Notes: generated by a model from the letters alone, not told the origin. Positions 1 through 9,800 are shown, counted from the stretch's first letter. The stretch: 45,419 nucleotides of DNA from an uncultured Myxococcales bacterium (GCA_903896545.1 CAITYF010000066.1:1-45419); one strand, 5' to 3'. A program made the numbers and translations.

Positions 1-2
1 CG

Positions 3-524
3 GAGCTGTCGTTCATCGCGTACACGGGCTGTCGGCCGGGCGAGGCGTTCGGTTTGCACTGGAAGGACGTTACGACGGAAGGGGCCCACCCGCACGTCGA
101 GCTGAAGTTCAGCGCCACACAGGGCAAGCTGGAAGCCTGCAAGACCGACTCGCCGCGCGAGCTGCCGCTGATTCCGCGGCTGGTCAAGGTGCTGAAGGCG
201 CACAAGGCGGCGCAGTTGAAAGGCGACATGCCGCAATGGGACGACGGGCAGGGGGCGCTGGTCTTTCCGTCGGAAACCAAGACCTATCGCCTTGAGCAGT
301 CGATGGCGAAGCCGTGCCGGATAGCGAGCAGTGCCCAGGGCGTCGGTCAAAAGGTAACGCCGCAGGTTCTGCGCCGGAGCTTGAACACGATTCTGGTCGC
401 CGAGGGCGTGGACCTCGTCACCGTCCGGGAAATGATGGGGCACACGACGCAGGCCATGACGGAGCGGTACTCCAGTGTTCCGCTCAACGTGAAGGCAGCG
501 GCGCTCATCCGCGCGATGGGGTAG
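3..524 (+). CDS. Tyrosine recombinase/integrase, C-terminal part (5' end outside window)
   Basis: This is the catalytic half of a site-specific tyrosine recombinase; the reading frame is open from base 3, so the N-terminal DNA-binding part lies outside the window. Seen: the box-I arginine motif TGCRPGEAFGLHWKDV at the start, the second arginine in TPQVLRRSLNT (the usual His of HxxR appears replaced by Gln or Val), the MMGHTT histidine box, and the nucleophile Tyr in TERYSSVP. The gene ends 183 bp from the 3' end of a tRNA-Val gene pointing toward it, the usual arrangement for an element integrated in a tRNA 3' end. Family knowledge: such enzymes integrate and excise phages and integrative elements. 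Whether it is functional cannot be judged from the fragment. Confidence 0.9.
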   Translation, partial: ELSFIAYTGCRPGEAFGLHWKDVTTEGAHPHVELKFSATQGKLEACKTDSPRELPLIPRLVKVLKAHKAAQLKGDMPQWDDGQGALVFPSETKTYRLEQSMAKPCRIASSAQGVGQKVTPQVLRRSLNTILVAEGVDLVTVREMMGHTTQAMTERYSSVPLNVKAAALIRAMG

Positions 525-535
525 GGCCTGGGCCT

Positions 536-580
536 GGCCGGTAGCACAGAAATCTGGGTGCTATCGGCCGGCGTCCGGCC
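536..580. repeat. Two overlapping, mutually exclusive hairpins after the integrase gene
   Basis: Arms 536-547 and 558-569 pair over 12 bp (one G-T pair) around a 10-nt loop. A second perfect 6-bp stem, 566-571 with 575-580 and a 3-nt loop, reuses the bases of the first right arm, so only one of the two can form. No T-run follows, so this is not a standard intrinsic terminator. It lies 12 bp after the integrase stop. A role in 3'-end formation or in element excision is inference. Confidence 0.55.
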
Positions 581-606
581 ACGCCAGGCAGAAGGCCTTT
601 CGCCAC

Positions 607-651
607 ATGGGAACACCAACGGGAACACCTGGAGCCCGATGGGAACACCAA
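607..651. repeat. Three direct repeats GGGAACACC between integrase and tRNA
   Basis: GGGAACACC occurs at 609-617, 621-629 and 641-649. The outer copies extend to an identical 13-mer (ATGGGAACACCAA, 607-619 and 639-651), spaced 32 bp apart, about three helical turns. Repeats of this size beside the core site are typical of integrase arm-type or excisionase binding sites; that function is inferred from position only. Confidence 0.6.
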
Positions 652-678
652 ATCGCAAAAACGGTCCGCGTCAAAACG

Positions 679-704
679 AAAAAAGCCCCGGTTTCCCGGG
701 GCTT
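679..704 (-). terminator. Intrinsic terminator of tRNA-Val
   Basis: Read on the minus strand, a 9-bp GC-rich stem (683-691 with 696-704, 4-nt loop) is followed directly by a run of six T. It begins a few bases after the tRNA 3' end, so it most likely terminates the tRNA transcript. The integrase gene, which approaches from the other side, would meet the same stem without a good T-run. Confidence 0.85.
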
Positions 705-707
705 CTC

Positions 708-782
708 TGGTGCGCACACTAGGATTTGAACCTAGGACTCCCACCGTGTGAAGGTGATACTCTACCGCTGAGTTATGCGCGC
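708..782 (-). tRNA. tRNA-Val (anticodon CAC)
   Basis: The 75-nt minus-strand sequence folds into a full cloverleaf. The acceptor stem has 7 bp (776-782 with 712-718), the D arm carries AGCGGTA, the anticodon loop TTCACAC gives anticodon CAC (codon GTG), the T arm has loop TTCAAAT, and the discriminator A plus CCA are encoded (CCA at 708-710). It lies tail-to-tail with the integrase gene, and its 3' end is the probable attachment site of the element to the left. A long forward frame crosses this tRNA and is not coding here. Confidence 0.95.
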
Positions 783-968
783 AACGCACCCGGTTCTGCA
801 CCGGCCCGTGCTCCGAGCGTGCTCGAAGCGGGCGACATGATCCCGCAATCGCGGGTGCCTGTCAAGCCCCAGCGCGTTTGCGCACGAGCCCGAAAAGCGA
901 CGCCTCCTTTCCACCATGAATACCGTGAACGGCTCGCGCGTCCTATGCTGCAGCTGAGGAGGCCGGAG

Positions 969-2141
969 ATGGCTGGTCGTTCGCGTGTGAAGTTGGTCGT
1001 CGCTCTGGTTCTGCTCGTGACGCTGCCGGGCTGTTTGGCCAAGAGCTATGAGATCCCGACCGACGAGCTGCGACGTCTCGTCGAAGTGCCGCCAGCGCAG
1101 CGGGGGCAGGCAGTGCGTGCGGTGCAACGCTTTTCCACCGCGACCGAGCCGCCGCGCGCGCCGTCATGGGAGGCGCGCGCCGAGGACGTCCCTCCTGACG
1201 CGGGGAACGGCGATGCCGTCTACGCGCCGTACCAACCGCGCGGTCACGTTGGCTACGTCTATATCATGCCGCCGATCTACATGGGCTTTGGGGAGCCAAC
1301 CTACTACGCCCGTTCGCCAGCGGTGGGTGGCCCGGTCGGGCAGGTGGGCGGTCCGGATTTTTACCGTGCGATGGGCAATACCGGCGCAAGGTCGTCGCGT
1401 GGTGACACCAAGGGCGCTGCCGCGGCCATTGTCGCAGCGGCGCTTGCCGCGGTTCTTGTCGCGACGGTGGTGCTGGCCGCGAGCGAGGGGGCGCGTTATG
1501 ACGGGATTGTCGCCGTGCACCCGCATCATCCGGTCCACTTGGTCGCGCCTGACGGCTCCGAACGCCTCATCGGCTTGGACGACCTTTCCGCCGCCGACAT
1601 CGACGGGCGAGCGACGGCGCTCGTCGTTGCTGACGAGGGTGCCGGACTTTGGCAGCGTGGCCGCGCGCCGTTGGACCGCACCGGTCTGACCTGGCAATTC
1701 GGCGGCGGCTGGATGATGCAGCAGGTCGCAAAGGATCGCGCGTTGCCCGGCTACGTCTTTCACTTTGACCTCGGCGGATTTCTGAGCCAATCCCTCGGTC
1801 TCGTCGCGACCTTCGACGCGGGCGCTGGCGCAGACACCTACACGCCGGGCGACATGTGGTTCGCCCGGTACGGCGCGGAATTCATCTGGTTGCCCGTCCA
1901 CGCAGGTCGCTGGCACTTTGGCCCGCGCGTCGGCGGCGGCATGCAGTACATCAACACCGGCGGCGGCGACTGGGGCTATTTGTCCGCAACCCATCCTTTC
2001 GTGACTGTCGGCGTGGAATCTGAAATTGCCATGACGACGCGCATGGCCTTCAGCATCCGTGCGGGTGGCCTGTGGCAGCCGAGCTCGCCGTGGTCCGACA
2101 CCTTCACGCCGGCCGTGCAGATTGGCCTGAACATCTATTGA
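969..2141 (+). CDS. Putative outer-membrane lipoprotein with barrel-like C-terminus, unknown function
   Basis: A 390-residue protein not recognised as a named family. ATG 969 is chosen because AGGAGG lies 6 nt upstream and a lipoprotein signal follows at once (lipobox LPGC, Cys about residue 22). Seen: a Pro/Tyr/Gly-rich stretch (about 75-130), a hydrophobic Ala/Val segment (about 150-172) that may span a membrane, and a C-terminal half of alternating polar and hydrophobic stretches ending in VQIGLNIY. A terminal aromatic after amphipathic strands resembles an outer-membrane beta-barrel protein. The frame stays open upstream into the tRNA gene, but that part is not protein-like. Function unknown; an envelope location is likely. 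Confidence 0.75.
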   Translation: MAGRSRVKLVVALVLLVTLPGCLAKSYEIPTDELRRLVEVPPAQRGQAVRAVQRFSTATEPPRAPSWEARAEDVPPDAGNGDAVYAPYQPRGHVGYVYIMPPIYMGFGEPTYYARSPAVGGPVGQVGGPDFYRAMGNTGARSSRGDTKGAAAAIVAAALAAVLVATVVLAASEGARYDGIVAVHPHHPVHLVAPDGSERLIGLDDLSAADIDGRATALVVADEGAGLWQRGRAPLDRTGLTWQFGGGWMMQQVAKDRALPGYVFHFDLGGFLSQSLGLVATFDAGAGADTYTPGDMWFARYGAEFIWLPVHAGRWHFGPRVGGGMQYINTGGGDWGYLSATHPFVTVGVESEIAMTTRMAFSIRAGGLWQPSSPWSDTFTPAVQIGLNIY

Positions 2142-2813
2142 ATCATCGGGTTGGTCGGCGATCGAGGCACGCGGGGGCAGGGCAATCTCAGTCGCCACTG
2201 GACTCCACATCGCCGCGAATTCGAGTCGGACCTCCGCACGCCCGTCGCGATCAGCGGGCCTTCCGAACTCTGCCAAAAGAATGCGCGAAGTTACCTCGAC
2301 ATGCGAAACGTATGCGGTCGCAGCGCCTTGTGTGCTTGAGACGCCGCGCGGAATTCCTCGCTGAGAATACGTCATCCCAATTTGCGCCAATTTCAAACGC
2401 ATTTTCAAATATCTTTGGACCGACGCCAAGTTGCAGGGATCGACGAGATCATCGGAATTCGCACATGACATTCCGGATCGCGATGGTCCTTATTCCACGG
2501 GATGAATCTTTCTGGTGACCTTCATTGTCGCATTTGGCAGCGTACGGCGTGCTGATCGCCTACAGTCTTGTCCGCGTTGAGATCGCTGTGCTGGCGAAGG
2601 AAGCCGAGGTCATGCCCGCCGCGCTCACCTTTGTCGGAGCACTTCGACCGGTCCGCGAAGAATCGAGCCGGATCCGGCCGCTGCGCCCGGATTCACCCCA
2701 AAGAAGCCGCAAGATCCCCGTCCCCGATTTGACCCCGCCGCGCCACAGCCTCACACTTCCCGCCTTCCGTTTCCCGGCCACGTCTTCACGCGCCCCTCTT
2801 CCCGGAGTTTTTG
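2142..2813. other. 672-bp non-coding stretch before mscL
   Basis: No convincing gene is visible. Open frames on both strands here have Arg/His/Pro-rich translations and no family signature. The part around 2370-2430 is visibly richer in A and T than its surroundings and could hold promoter elements for mscL, but no clear -35/-10 pair or hairpin stands out. Confidence 0.5.
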
Positions 2814-3254
2814 ATGCTGCAGGATTTCAAACGTTTCATCTCCCGCGGCAACGTGCTCGACCTCGCCGTCGGCGTCATCATTGGCGCGGCTTTTGGCAAG
2901 ATCGTCACGTCGCTCGTCAACGACATCATCATGCCGCCGATTGGCCTGATTCTGGGACGCGTCGACTTCAAGGACCTGTTTATCGACCTGTCCGGGCAGA
3001 ATCACCACTCGCTGGCGTTGGCCAAGGCTGCGAGCGCGCCGCTGATCCTCTACGGCAGCTTTCTGAACGCCGTGCTCGAATTCCTGATTGTGGCGTTTGT
3101 CGTCTTCATCCTGATCCGTCAGGTCAGCCGATTCCTGCCGCCCGCGGTTGAGGTGCCCGTGACGCGCCCGTGTCCTCAGTGTTTGTCGGAAATTCCGCTG
3201 GCCGCGACGCGTTGCGGGCATTGCACCAGCGAAGTGTCACCCGTTCAGGGCTAA
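2814..3254 (+). CDS. mscL: Large-conductance mechanosensitive channel MscL
   Basis: MscL forms an inner-membrane pore that opens under high membrane tension and releases solutes during osmotic downshock. The N-terminus ([20 protein letters not shown] followed by [11 protein letters not shown]) is the family signature: the amphipathic helix and the Gly/Ala-rich first transmembrane helix. A second membrane helix lies at about residues 75-100. At 146 residues it is of normal size. The C-terminal tail carries two Cys pairs (CPQC and CGHC), a zinc-ribbon-like end seen in some MscL homologues. ATG 2814 is preferred over the TTG immediately before it. The stop overlaps the convergent radical-SAM gene by 4 bp. 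Confidence 0.95.
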   Translation: MLQDFKRFISRGNVLDLAVGVIIGAAFGKIVTSLVNDIIMPPIGLILGRVDFKDLFIDLSGQNHHSLALAKAASAPLILYGSFLNAVLEFLIVAFVVFILIRQVSRFLPPAVEVPVTRPCPQCLSEIPLAATRCGHCTSEVSPVQG

Positions 3255-4303
3255 CACGCCCCCGGCTGCTGCGTCTGGCCGAGCATCCGCCACGACAGCA
3301 GCGGCTCCAGGTTCCCGCGCCACACTTCCGAAATCTCCACGCGGTGAATCGACACGCACTTGTGGCACGCCTCGCCCTCCGCGCCCGCCAAGGCGTGCAC
3401 GCGCGGCAGCTTGAGCACCTCCGCCAGCGGCATCGTCCGCAAATTGGCCATCGGCCGCGTGCCCCAGTGCATGCAATCGACAACGTCGCCATTTGCCTCA
3501 ATCGGCAGCATGAACTTCGGCCAGTGGCAGCGATACTCCGGCGGCCCTTTCTGCATCATCTTGATGTGCGTCTGCGAATTCAGGATCGGCGCGCCGCGCT
3601 TCTTCGCCGCGGAAATCTCCGTGAACGCCTCCAGAAGCTGCTCCTGCGACGCCGCCCAGTGGCTGATCTTGGAATCTGGGTCCGCCACCGCCGTCTCTTC
3701 CCGCAGGCCGTTGTACACAACGAGCGCACCGAGCTCCTGCATGAGCGCGTTCATCTGCTGAATCGACGCCACGTCGCTGTTGTTCTTGTGCAGCGTGTAG
3801 ATGAACACAATCTGCTTTTTCGGTGCCAATCTGCGCAGTTCCTTGGTGCCCGCGACGATCTTGTCAAAAAGCCCCTTGATGCCGCGGACCTCATCGTGCG
3901 CCGACGACGGGTGGTCGAGCGAAATGCAGATGCGGTCCAGATACGGCACGATGGCGTCCATCTTGCGTTCCAGCAGGAAGCCGTTGGTCACCATGTGCGT
4001 CACGAGGCCAAGCTCGTGGGCGTGCCGCGCGATGTCGGTAAAATCTGGGTGCAAAAGCGGCTCGCCGCCCCAAATCGACAGGCCCAAAAAGCCGGCGGCG
4101 CGCGCGTCCGTGTAGAGTTGCTTGATGGCCTCGGTGGAGAGCTGTTCCTTGGGATCGTAGAACTCCGGGTTCCACGCGCAAAAGCCACAGCGCGCGTTGC
4201 AGCGTGCCGTGAGAGAGTGCACGAGGTAGAGCGGGTGCTCCCACTTGAACTTCGCGCCAACGACGCTGCGGGCTGCTTCGAGAATGGTGGCGCGCGGGCT
4301 CAT
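3251..4303 (-). CDS. Radical SAM protein with SPASM-like C-terminus
   Basis: A 350-residue radical S-adenosylmethionine enzyme. Seen: CNARCGFC (CxxxCxxC for the 4Fe-4S cluster, about residues 36-43), GGEPLLHP (the SAM-binding GGEP motif), and a C-terminal cysteine group ([20 protein letters not shown]) that resembles a SPASM auxiliary-cluster domain. The start is ATG 4303, with AGGA just upstream; an upstream in-frame extension has no ribosome site. Such enzymes modify peptides, lipids or cofactors by radical chemistry; no precursor peptide is visible beside it, so the substrate is unknown. It is convergent with mscL and appears to be a single-gene unit. Confidence 0.85.
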   Translation of the reverse strand: MSPRATILEAARSVVGAKFKWEHPLYLVHSLTARCNARCGFCAWNPEFYDPKEQLSTEAIKQLYTDARAAGFLGLSIWGGEPLLHPDFTDIARHAHELGLVTHMVTNGFLLERKMDAIVPYLDRICISLDHPSSAHDEVRGIKGLFDKIVAGTKELRRLAPKKQIVFIYTLHKNNSDVASIQQMNALMQELGALVVYNGLREETAVADPDSKISHWAASQEQLLEAFTEISAAKKRGAPILNSQTHIKMMQKGPPEYRCHWPKFMLPIEANGDVVDCMHWGTRPMANLRTMPLAEVLKLPRVHALAGAEGEACHKCVSIHRVEISEVWRGNLEPLLSWRMLGQTQQPGAC

Positions 4304-4502
4304 GGTGGTCCTGATTGTCGTCTGAGTCAGGCGACGCGAGGTCACGCTACGCCTTGAAAATCATGCGGTCAAGCATCGACACAATGGACCACAAAAGCGG
4401 CGAATTGTGCAGGGAAATTGCCGCCGCGTTTGCCTGTACGGTTGACGCCACGTCCGTCCATCGGTACTTTCGGCGCGGCACCCATGCCGACAGCAGGTAC
4501 TC

Positions 4503-4823
4503 ATGTCGATTTCGCGCATCGCCGTTCTCTCCGCCCTTTTGCTTTCCGCTTGCTACCCCAAGACGGGCGTTCCGCCGGGACCGTTTTCACCCGAGCAAAT
4601 TGCGCGTGGCCAAGCGCGCCGCCCGGCGGTGACCGAGGATTCGCTGGAGCAGGGCAGCAAGCTCTTCATCGCCCAATGTGGCGGTTGTCACAGCCACCCG
4701 GACATCAACGCGATTGCGCTGGACCGTTGGCCGTCGATCCTTCCCCGCATGGTGGCGCGCACCAAGATGTACTCGAGCGCGAACGACATGCTGGGCGACT
4801 TCATCGCGGCCGCGCACGACTGA
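4503..4823 (+). CDS. Small monoheme c-type cytochrome-like lipoprotein
   Basis: A 106-residue exported protein. The signal ends in the lipobox LLSAC (Cys17). One heme-attachment site, CGGCH, lies at residues 59-63 and is followed by DINAIALDRWPSILPRMV; Met83 or Met96 could be the axial ligand. The Gly-Ser-Lys-Leu-Phe lead into the heme site is typical of class-I-like small cytochromes. It probably shuttles electrons while attached to the outer or inner membrane. No terminal reductase or oxidase lies next to it, so the partner is unknown. The following gene is in the same orientation 81 bp downstream. Confidence 0.8.
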   Translation: MSISRIAVLSALLLSACYPKTGVPPGPFSPEQIARGQARRPAVTEDSLEQGSKLFIAQCGGCHSHPDINAIALDRWPSILPRMVARTKMYSSANDMLGDFIAAAHD

Positions 4824-4904
4824 CGGAAATGCCCGTGACCGGTCGCGGTCGGAGCGTAATTCTGCTACGATTCAGGGCGCGGCATCTGCCGCCCCGGAGC
4901 CGCT

Positions 4905-5912
4905 GTGAAATCGCTCGCCTCGCTTGCTGTCGTTCTTTTGTTCGCTTTTGCCGCGTGTTCTTCGACTTCCAGTGCTGGCACTGCTGGGCCTACGGATGCA
5001 GTTCAGGGCACTGACGCCTCTTCGCTGGGCGACGCGCAAACGGACGCCACCTCGCCCGCGGACACGGCAGCAACGGACGCCACGACGGCTGTTGACGTTG
5101 TCGACACCGTGGAAACGCCGGACATCGCTGCGTCGGACATCGAATTTCCCGATATGCAGTGGGACGAATTGCCCGATCCCGACGCCACCGTCGATATCGA
5201 CTACACCAAGCCGGTCGGTCAGCTCTACGCGCAAACCAGCAACACGCTTTACCGCCTCGACGTCGCTGCCAACGCGTTCACGCTCGTCGCCAAGTTCACG
5301 TTCAACAAGAATTCCGGCTCGGTGACGGACATCGCGCTCGACATGTCCGGCAAGCTCTACGCCATCACCAACCACGACATCTTCACGTGCGTCACCGCGA
5401 GCGCTGCGTGCACGTGGCTCGCGGCTTTGCCCGGCACCGGCACGTTCAACGGCATGACGTTCGTGCCCAAAGGCACCATCAGCCCCGTGACGGAAACGCT
5501 CATCGGCATCGGCACGGACGGCTCGTGGAACCAAATCGACGTGCTCGGCGCCAGCGCGACCGTCAAGAAGTTGGGCGAATACGGCGGCGGCTGGCTGTCG
5601 AGCGGCGACGCGTTCTCCGTGGAAGGCATCGGCACGTACGCGACGTTGAAGGGCGTCTCCAAGACCGACAGCCTGGCCAAAATCGACCCGACCACTGGCA
5701 AAATCATCAGCATCGTCGGCGAAACCGGCGTGGACCAGCTTTTTGGCCTCGCGTGGTGGAACGGCGTGTTCTACGGCGTCTCCAACGACGGCAACATCTA
5801 CACGCTCGACACGATGACCGGCAAGGCGACCATCGTCGCCGGAATCACGGTGCCCAAGGGCGTAAAGTGGTGGGGCGCGGGCGTCAGCACCAGAGCAAAT
5901 GGTGGAATCTGA
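4905..5912 (+). CDS. Asp/Thr-linker lipoprotein with repeat (propeller-like) domain, paralogue A
   Basis: A 335-residue lipoprotein. GTG 4905 follows GGAG by 5 nt. The signal ends in FAACSS (lipobox), then a linker rich in Asp, Ala and Thr runs to about residue 90. The rest contains repeated strand units such as SGSVTDIALD, GKLYAITNHD, GVFYGVSNDG and NIYTLDTMTG, resembling a beta-propeller or PQQ-like repeat fold. A close paralogue lies at 25077-26180 (minus strand); both end in the same block, PKGVxWWGAGVSTRA. Function unknown; a surface-exposed binding or sensing role is plausible. The REP-like hairpin at 5925-6025 lies just after the stop. Confidence 0.8.
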   Translation: MKSLASLAVVLLFAFAACSSTSSAGTAGPTDAVQGTDASSLGDAQTDATSPADTAATDATTAVDVVDTVETPDIAASDIEFPDMQWDELPDPDATVDIDYTKPVGQLYAQTSNTLYRLDVAANAFTLVAKFTFNKNSGSVTDIALDMSGKLYAITNHDIFTCVTASAACTWLAALPGTGTFNGMTFVPKGTISPVTETLIGIGTDGSWNQIDVLGASATVKKLGEYGGGWLSSGDAFSVEGIGTYATLKGVSKTDSLAKIDPTTGKIISIVGETGVDQLFGLAWWNGVFYGVSNDGNIYTLDTMTGKATIVAGITVPKGVKWWGAGVSTRANGGI

Positions 5913-5924
5913 CAGCATCGCCAT

Positions 5925-6025
5925 AAATGAGCGATCCGCGGCTTACGTCCTCGGCGGCCTCGGTCGCGTACGTCCAGTACGCTCCCGTCGGCCCCCTCCG
6001 GGCGCGCTCGCGGCTCATCTCATTT
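5925..6025. repeat. Large imperfect inverted repeat (REP-like hairpin)
   Basis: About 47-nt arms pair imperfectly around the loop GTCCA (5972-5976). The inner stem GCGTAC/GTACGC (5966-5971 with 5977-5982) is perfect, and the outer ends AAATGAG (5925-5931) and CTCATTT (6019-6025) pair exactly. It fills the gap between two convergent genes. Position and shape fit either a bidirectional terminator or a dispersed palindromic repeat (REP/BIME-like) of this genome. No second copy was noticed in the window. Confidence 0.75.
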
Positions 6026-6052
6026 CTGGCGCGCTGTCGTGGTTAGTCAAAT

Positions 6053-6772
6053 TCAGTTATGGGCTCGCACGGGCTCGCCCCGCAGCGCGCGGAGCTGCAG
6101 GAACACGACGCCTTCCAGAATCGGGAAGAGCGGCGTGAGCAGCGGCGTCAGTAGCCACTGCACGGGGCCTTCCAGCGGACCGCCCTTGAAGAACCACGTG
6201 ATCAGCGCCGAGAGCAACGTCAGCGCGCAGTACGCCGAAGCGAGCCGCAGCTTGTGGCCAAAGAGCCACTCCGGTGATTGGCGAAACGCCTCGTCGGCAT
6301 CCATCCCGCCCAGCACCATCAGCGGCGCGTAGAGCTGTTTGCGCGCGGCGTAGACGATACCCGGCACGAGCAGCGCGAAGAAACCGAGAATGCACAGCAC
6401 CTGGTAGCGCACCGACGCCCAAAAGAGCGGCCAGCCGGGCGCGCTTCCGCGGTCCCACGCGCCTTGCCAGTGAATGACGTCGCCGTCGTCCAACTGCTGC
6501 AGCGCACCGAGCACCAGCACCATGTTGACGACCGTTGTCGCAAGGTCGAGCGGCAGCGTCACACAAGCGCCGAGCGCCATCTGCGTGACCGACGGGTGCG
6601 GCAGGTCGAGGCCAAAGTGCTTGGTGATCGCATCGTTCAGCAGCAGGTGCACCAATTGCACGCCCACGACGACAAGCGGCACGGGCATGAGCCGCGCGTA
6701 CACGCGGAACGCGGCACGAATGAGCGCAGAATCGACGAAAACCGAGCGCGGCGGCGGCGGTGGCAGGTCCAA
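6053..6772 (-). CDS. Polytopic membrane protein, unknown function
   Basis: About 239 residues with a Pro-rich N-terminus (PPPPP) and several hydrophobic segments (near residues 28-48, 85-105, 130-150, 180-200 and 205-225), so an inner-membrane protein. No catalytic motif was recognised. The start is uncertain: the annotated start is TTG 6772, but a GGGAGG lies 5 nt before an in-frame CTG at 6781. It follows the SNF2 gene by 33 bp on the same strand and is probably the last gene of the truD-SNF2 transcript. There is no sequence sign of a functional link to either. Confidence 0.7.
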   Translation of the reverse strand: MDLPPPPPRSVFVDSALIRAAFRVYARLMPVPLVVVGVQLVHLLLNDAITKHFGLDLPHPSVTQMALGACVTLPLDLATTVVNMVLVLGALQQLDDGDVIHWQGAWDRGSAPGWPLFWASVRYQVLCILGFFALLVPGIVYAARKQLYAPLMVLGGMDADEAFRQSPEWLFGHKLRLASAYCALTLLSALITWFFKGGPLEGPVQWLLTPLLTPLFPILEGVVFLQLRALRGEPVRAHN

Positions 6773-6805
6773 GTGGCTCAGAAGGACCTCCCGCGGTGGC
6801 TTGCG

Positions 6806-9800
6806 CTACAGCTCTTCCTCTTCCAGCCCAGCCAGACCCGGCGCAGTCCGCAGCGCCGGCCCCGTGGGCCCGGTGCCAAAAATCGCTTCCAAATCGGCGC
6901 GCGTCAAGTGCTTCACGCCGTCGGCTTGTGATTCAATTGCGGAAATCGCCAAGGCGCGCTTGCGTTCCTGCAGCACGAGGATGTGATCCTCGACCGAATC
7001 TTCCACGGCAAAACGCAGCACCAGAACCGGCTTGGTCTGGCCAATGCGGTGCACGCGGTCCGACGCCTGCTGTTCCACAGCCGGATTCCACCACGGATCG
7101 TAGTGAATCACGACGTCCGCCGCCGTCAGGTTCAAGCCCACGCCGCCAGCTTTGAGCGACACGAGGAACACCGGCGGGCCATCGTCCGCCTGCGCGCGCG
7201 CAATCACGGCCGCACGGTCGCGGGTCGCGCCGTCCAGATACGCGGTCTCGATACCCAATTCGCCCAATTGCTTGCGCAGAATCTTCAGCATCGTCGTCCA
7301 CTGGCTGAACACCAGCACGCGCCGACCTTCCGCGAGCAGCTCCTCCACCGTCTCCAGGAACAGCTCCGTCTTCGCCGACGCCGTCACCGCGCGCGCCTCG
7401 TCAAACGGCAGCAAATCCGGGTGACAGCAGGCCTGCCGCAGCCGCAAGAGCGCTTCGAGCACCGTCAGCGCATTGCGCTCGATCCCCGTCTCCTCCACCA
7501 GCCGCATGACCTGCGAGCGGTACGTGTTCCGCACTTTCTCGTACAACTGCCGCTGCGGCGGACTGAGCGTGCAGCGCAGCGTGACTTCCGTCACCGGCGG
7601 CAGCTCGGTCAGCACGTCCGTCTTCAGGCGACGCAACAGGAACGGCCGCAGGCGCTGACGCAGCTGATCCAGCAGTTCCGGCTGCAGTTCGCCCACTTTC
7701 TCCACGCCGTAACGCCGCAGGAACCGCGCGCGCGTGCCAAAGAAGCCGGGCATGAGGAACGTGTACTGGCTCCACAGCTCCATCAGGTTGTTTTCCAGCG
7801 GCGTGCCGGTCAGCGTCAAGCGATGCCGCGCTTTGAGGGAACGCGCCGCGTGCGCTGTCTGCGAGTTGGCGTTCTTGATGGCCTGCGCTTCGTCGAGAAT
7901 GCAGTAGTGGAAATTCTGCGCGCTCAGCGTCTCCTGATCCAGCCGCAGCAGCGCGTAGGACGTCACGATGAGGTCGAACTGTCCCAGCTGCTTCAACTTG
8001 TCCAGCCGCTCTTCGCGCACGCCGCCACGCAGCACGAGCACGCGCATGTCGGGCACAAAACGCGACGCTTCATCCGCCCAGTTTTGCACCACCGACGTCG
8101 GCGCAACGACAAGACTCGGATTGCCACTGTTGCGACCCGTTTCCAGTTCGCCCTGCAAAAGCGCCAGCGCCTGAACGGTTTTGCCCAAGCCCATGTCGTC
8201 GGCCAGACAGCCGTGGAGCATCAGCTCGCGCAGCGCCGACAGCCACTCGTAGCCGCGCTGCTGGTACGGTCGCAGCTCGCCCTTGAACCCAGCGGGCAGG
8301 GCGCGCGGCTCGATGCCTTCAAACGCCGTCAAACGGTCGACAAAAGCCTGCCAGCCGTCATCCCCCGCTTCATGATCCGCGGCCAACTGCACGAGCGCAG
8401 GCGCCAAATACGGATCAACGCGGCGCTCACCGGTCTCGTCAGGCGGCGCGAGCTCGTCCAGGTCCGTCAGCGCGGCGGCATGCTTGCGCAGCCACGCCAC
8501 GGGCAGCCGCGCCATTTCACCGTCGGCCAGACGAATGTACCGCGCGCCGGCTTTCCACGCCTTGATGATGTCTGAAAGCGCGACTTCCAGATCGCCGGCG
8601 AAGATCTCCACGCGGACGCCGAACCAGTCGATGCCGCTGCGGATTTTGACCTGTGGCACGACGATGCGGCGACTCGCCCGCAGCCGCGTCAGCTCTTCTT
8701 GCCCCTGGATTTCCGCGCCATCGCGCTCAAACGCCGGCAGGTGGTCCAGAAGGAAGTCCAAAGCCTCGTCCGCGGGCAGGCTCGCGGGCAGCACGGCACC
8801 GACGGCCCGCGCGACGCGGGTATGCCAGCGCTGCTCAAAGCTCGTGTCGCGCTGCCACAACGACGGCGCAACTGGGCGACCGTGCGTGTCCGGGTGGTGC
8901 GAGCGGGCAAAAACCTTGGGACCGCTGCCCGCCATGAACTCGATGACGTCGTGGTGCTCGGCCCGGCGACCGGTTTCCCCATCATCGGCGCGGTAGTGGA
9001 ACCAGAGGGAAACGGTCAGCTGTTCGTCCAGCTCTTCCAGCTTGATGACCGCGATGGCAACGGCGACGCGCGCCTGCGGCAGAGCGGTCGTGCGTTCCAC
9101 CAGCGTGACGTCGCTGCGCAGTTGCGGCAGCACATCGCGGGAAAAATCGGGAATTTCCGACGCGGCAACCTGAACGGCGCCCGTTCGCAGCAGCTTCAAC
9201 ACTGCGGGCGCGGCGCAATCCGGGCGCACCATGCACTTTTCACCGCGCAAATACAGCCACGGCGACGGTCCTGGCATGAGCACAAAGTCGTCGCCCGTTC
9301 GTCCCGGTACGCTGGACTGCACTTGTGCGCGCAGCTCGATGCCACCGCCCGGCGTGTTCTGAATCAACACGCTCACCGGGCGCAGCACGCCATCGACCGT
9401 CGCGTCATCGCCATCCACGCGCAGGGTGAACGGCTCGGCGTCGACAAAAAGCCGCAGAAAGACGTCGACAAAGCCCGGCTGAATCGTGCGCACGCGCAGA
9501 TCGTGGCGGTTGACGAGGCACAGCACGGGAATCAGGTCGTCGCGGTTCTCCGCGGGATCGTCCTTGGTGCGGTAGCCAAAATGGCCGACGACGCTTGGCG
9601 TCCAGCCCAGCACAACGCCCGCGGTCTTCTTGCCGCGATCCGAAAGCGAGCGCTTGCGCCGCACGACGCCCACGGTTGTTTCACCCTGACTCTGGTGCAG
9701 CGTCAGGTCGTAGCCGATCCAGGACTGCCGCAAGTCGTTCACTTTTTGCGCCGCGCTTGGCAGGTCGAGCTGACGCCAACCGCCGCGCTGACCCGGCTTT

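Noticed and set aside
726..968. Forward extension of the first lipoprotein frame
   Set aside because: It crosses the tRNA-Val gene; the ribosome site AGGAGG and the signal peptide place the start at 969.
1164..2471. Long minus-strand frame opposite the first lipoprotein
   Set aside because: Arg/His/Ala-rich antisense translation of a high-GC gene with no family motif.
2525..2810. Small protein before mscL
   Set aside because: The frame runs through mscL out of phase and shows no gene-like features of its own.
3170..4357. Long plus-strand frame opposite the radical-SAM gene
   Set aside because: The minus-strand frame has the CxxxCxxC and GGEP motifs; the plus frame is an Arg-rich shadow.
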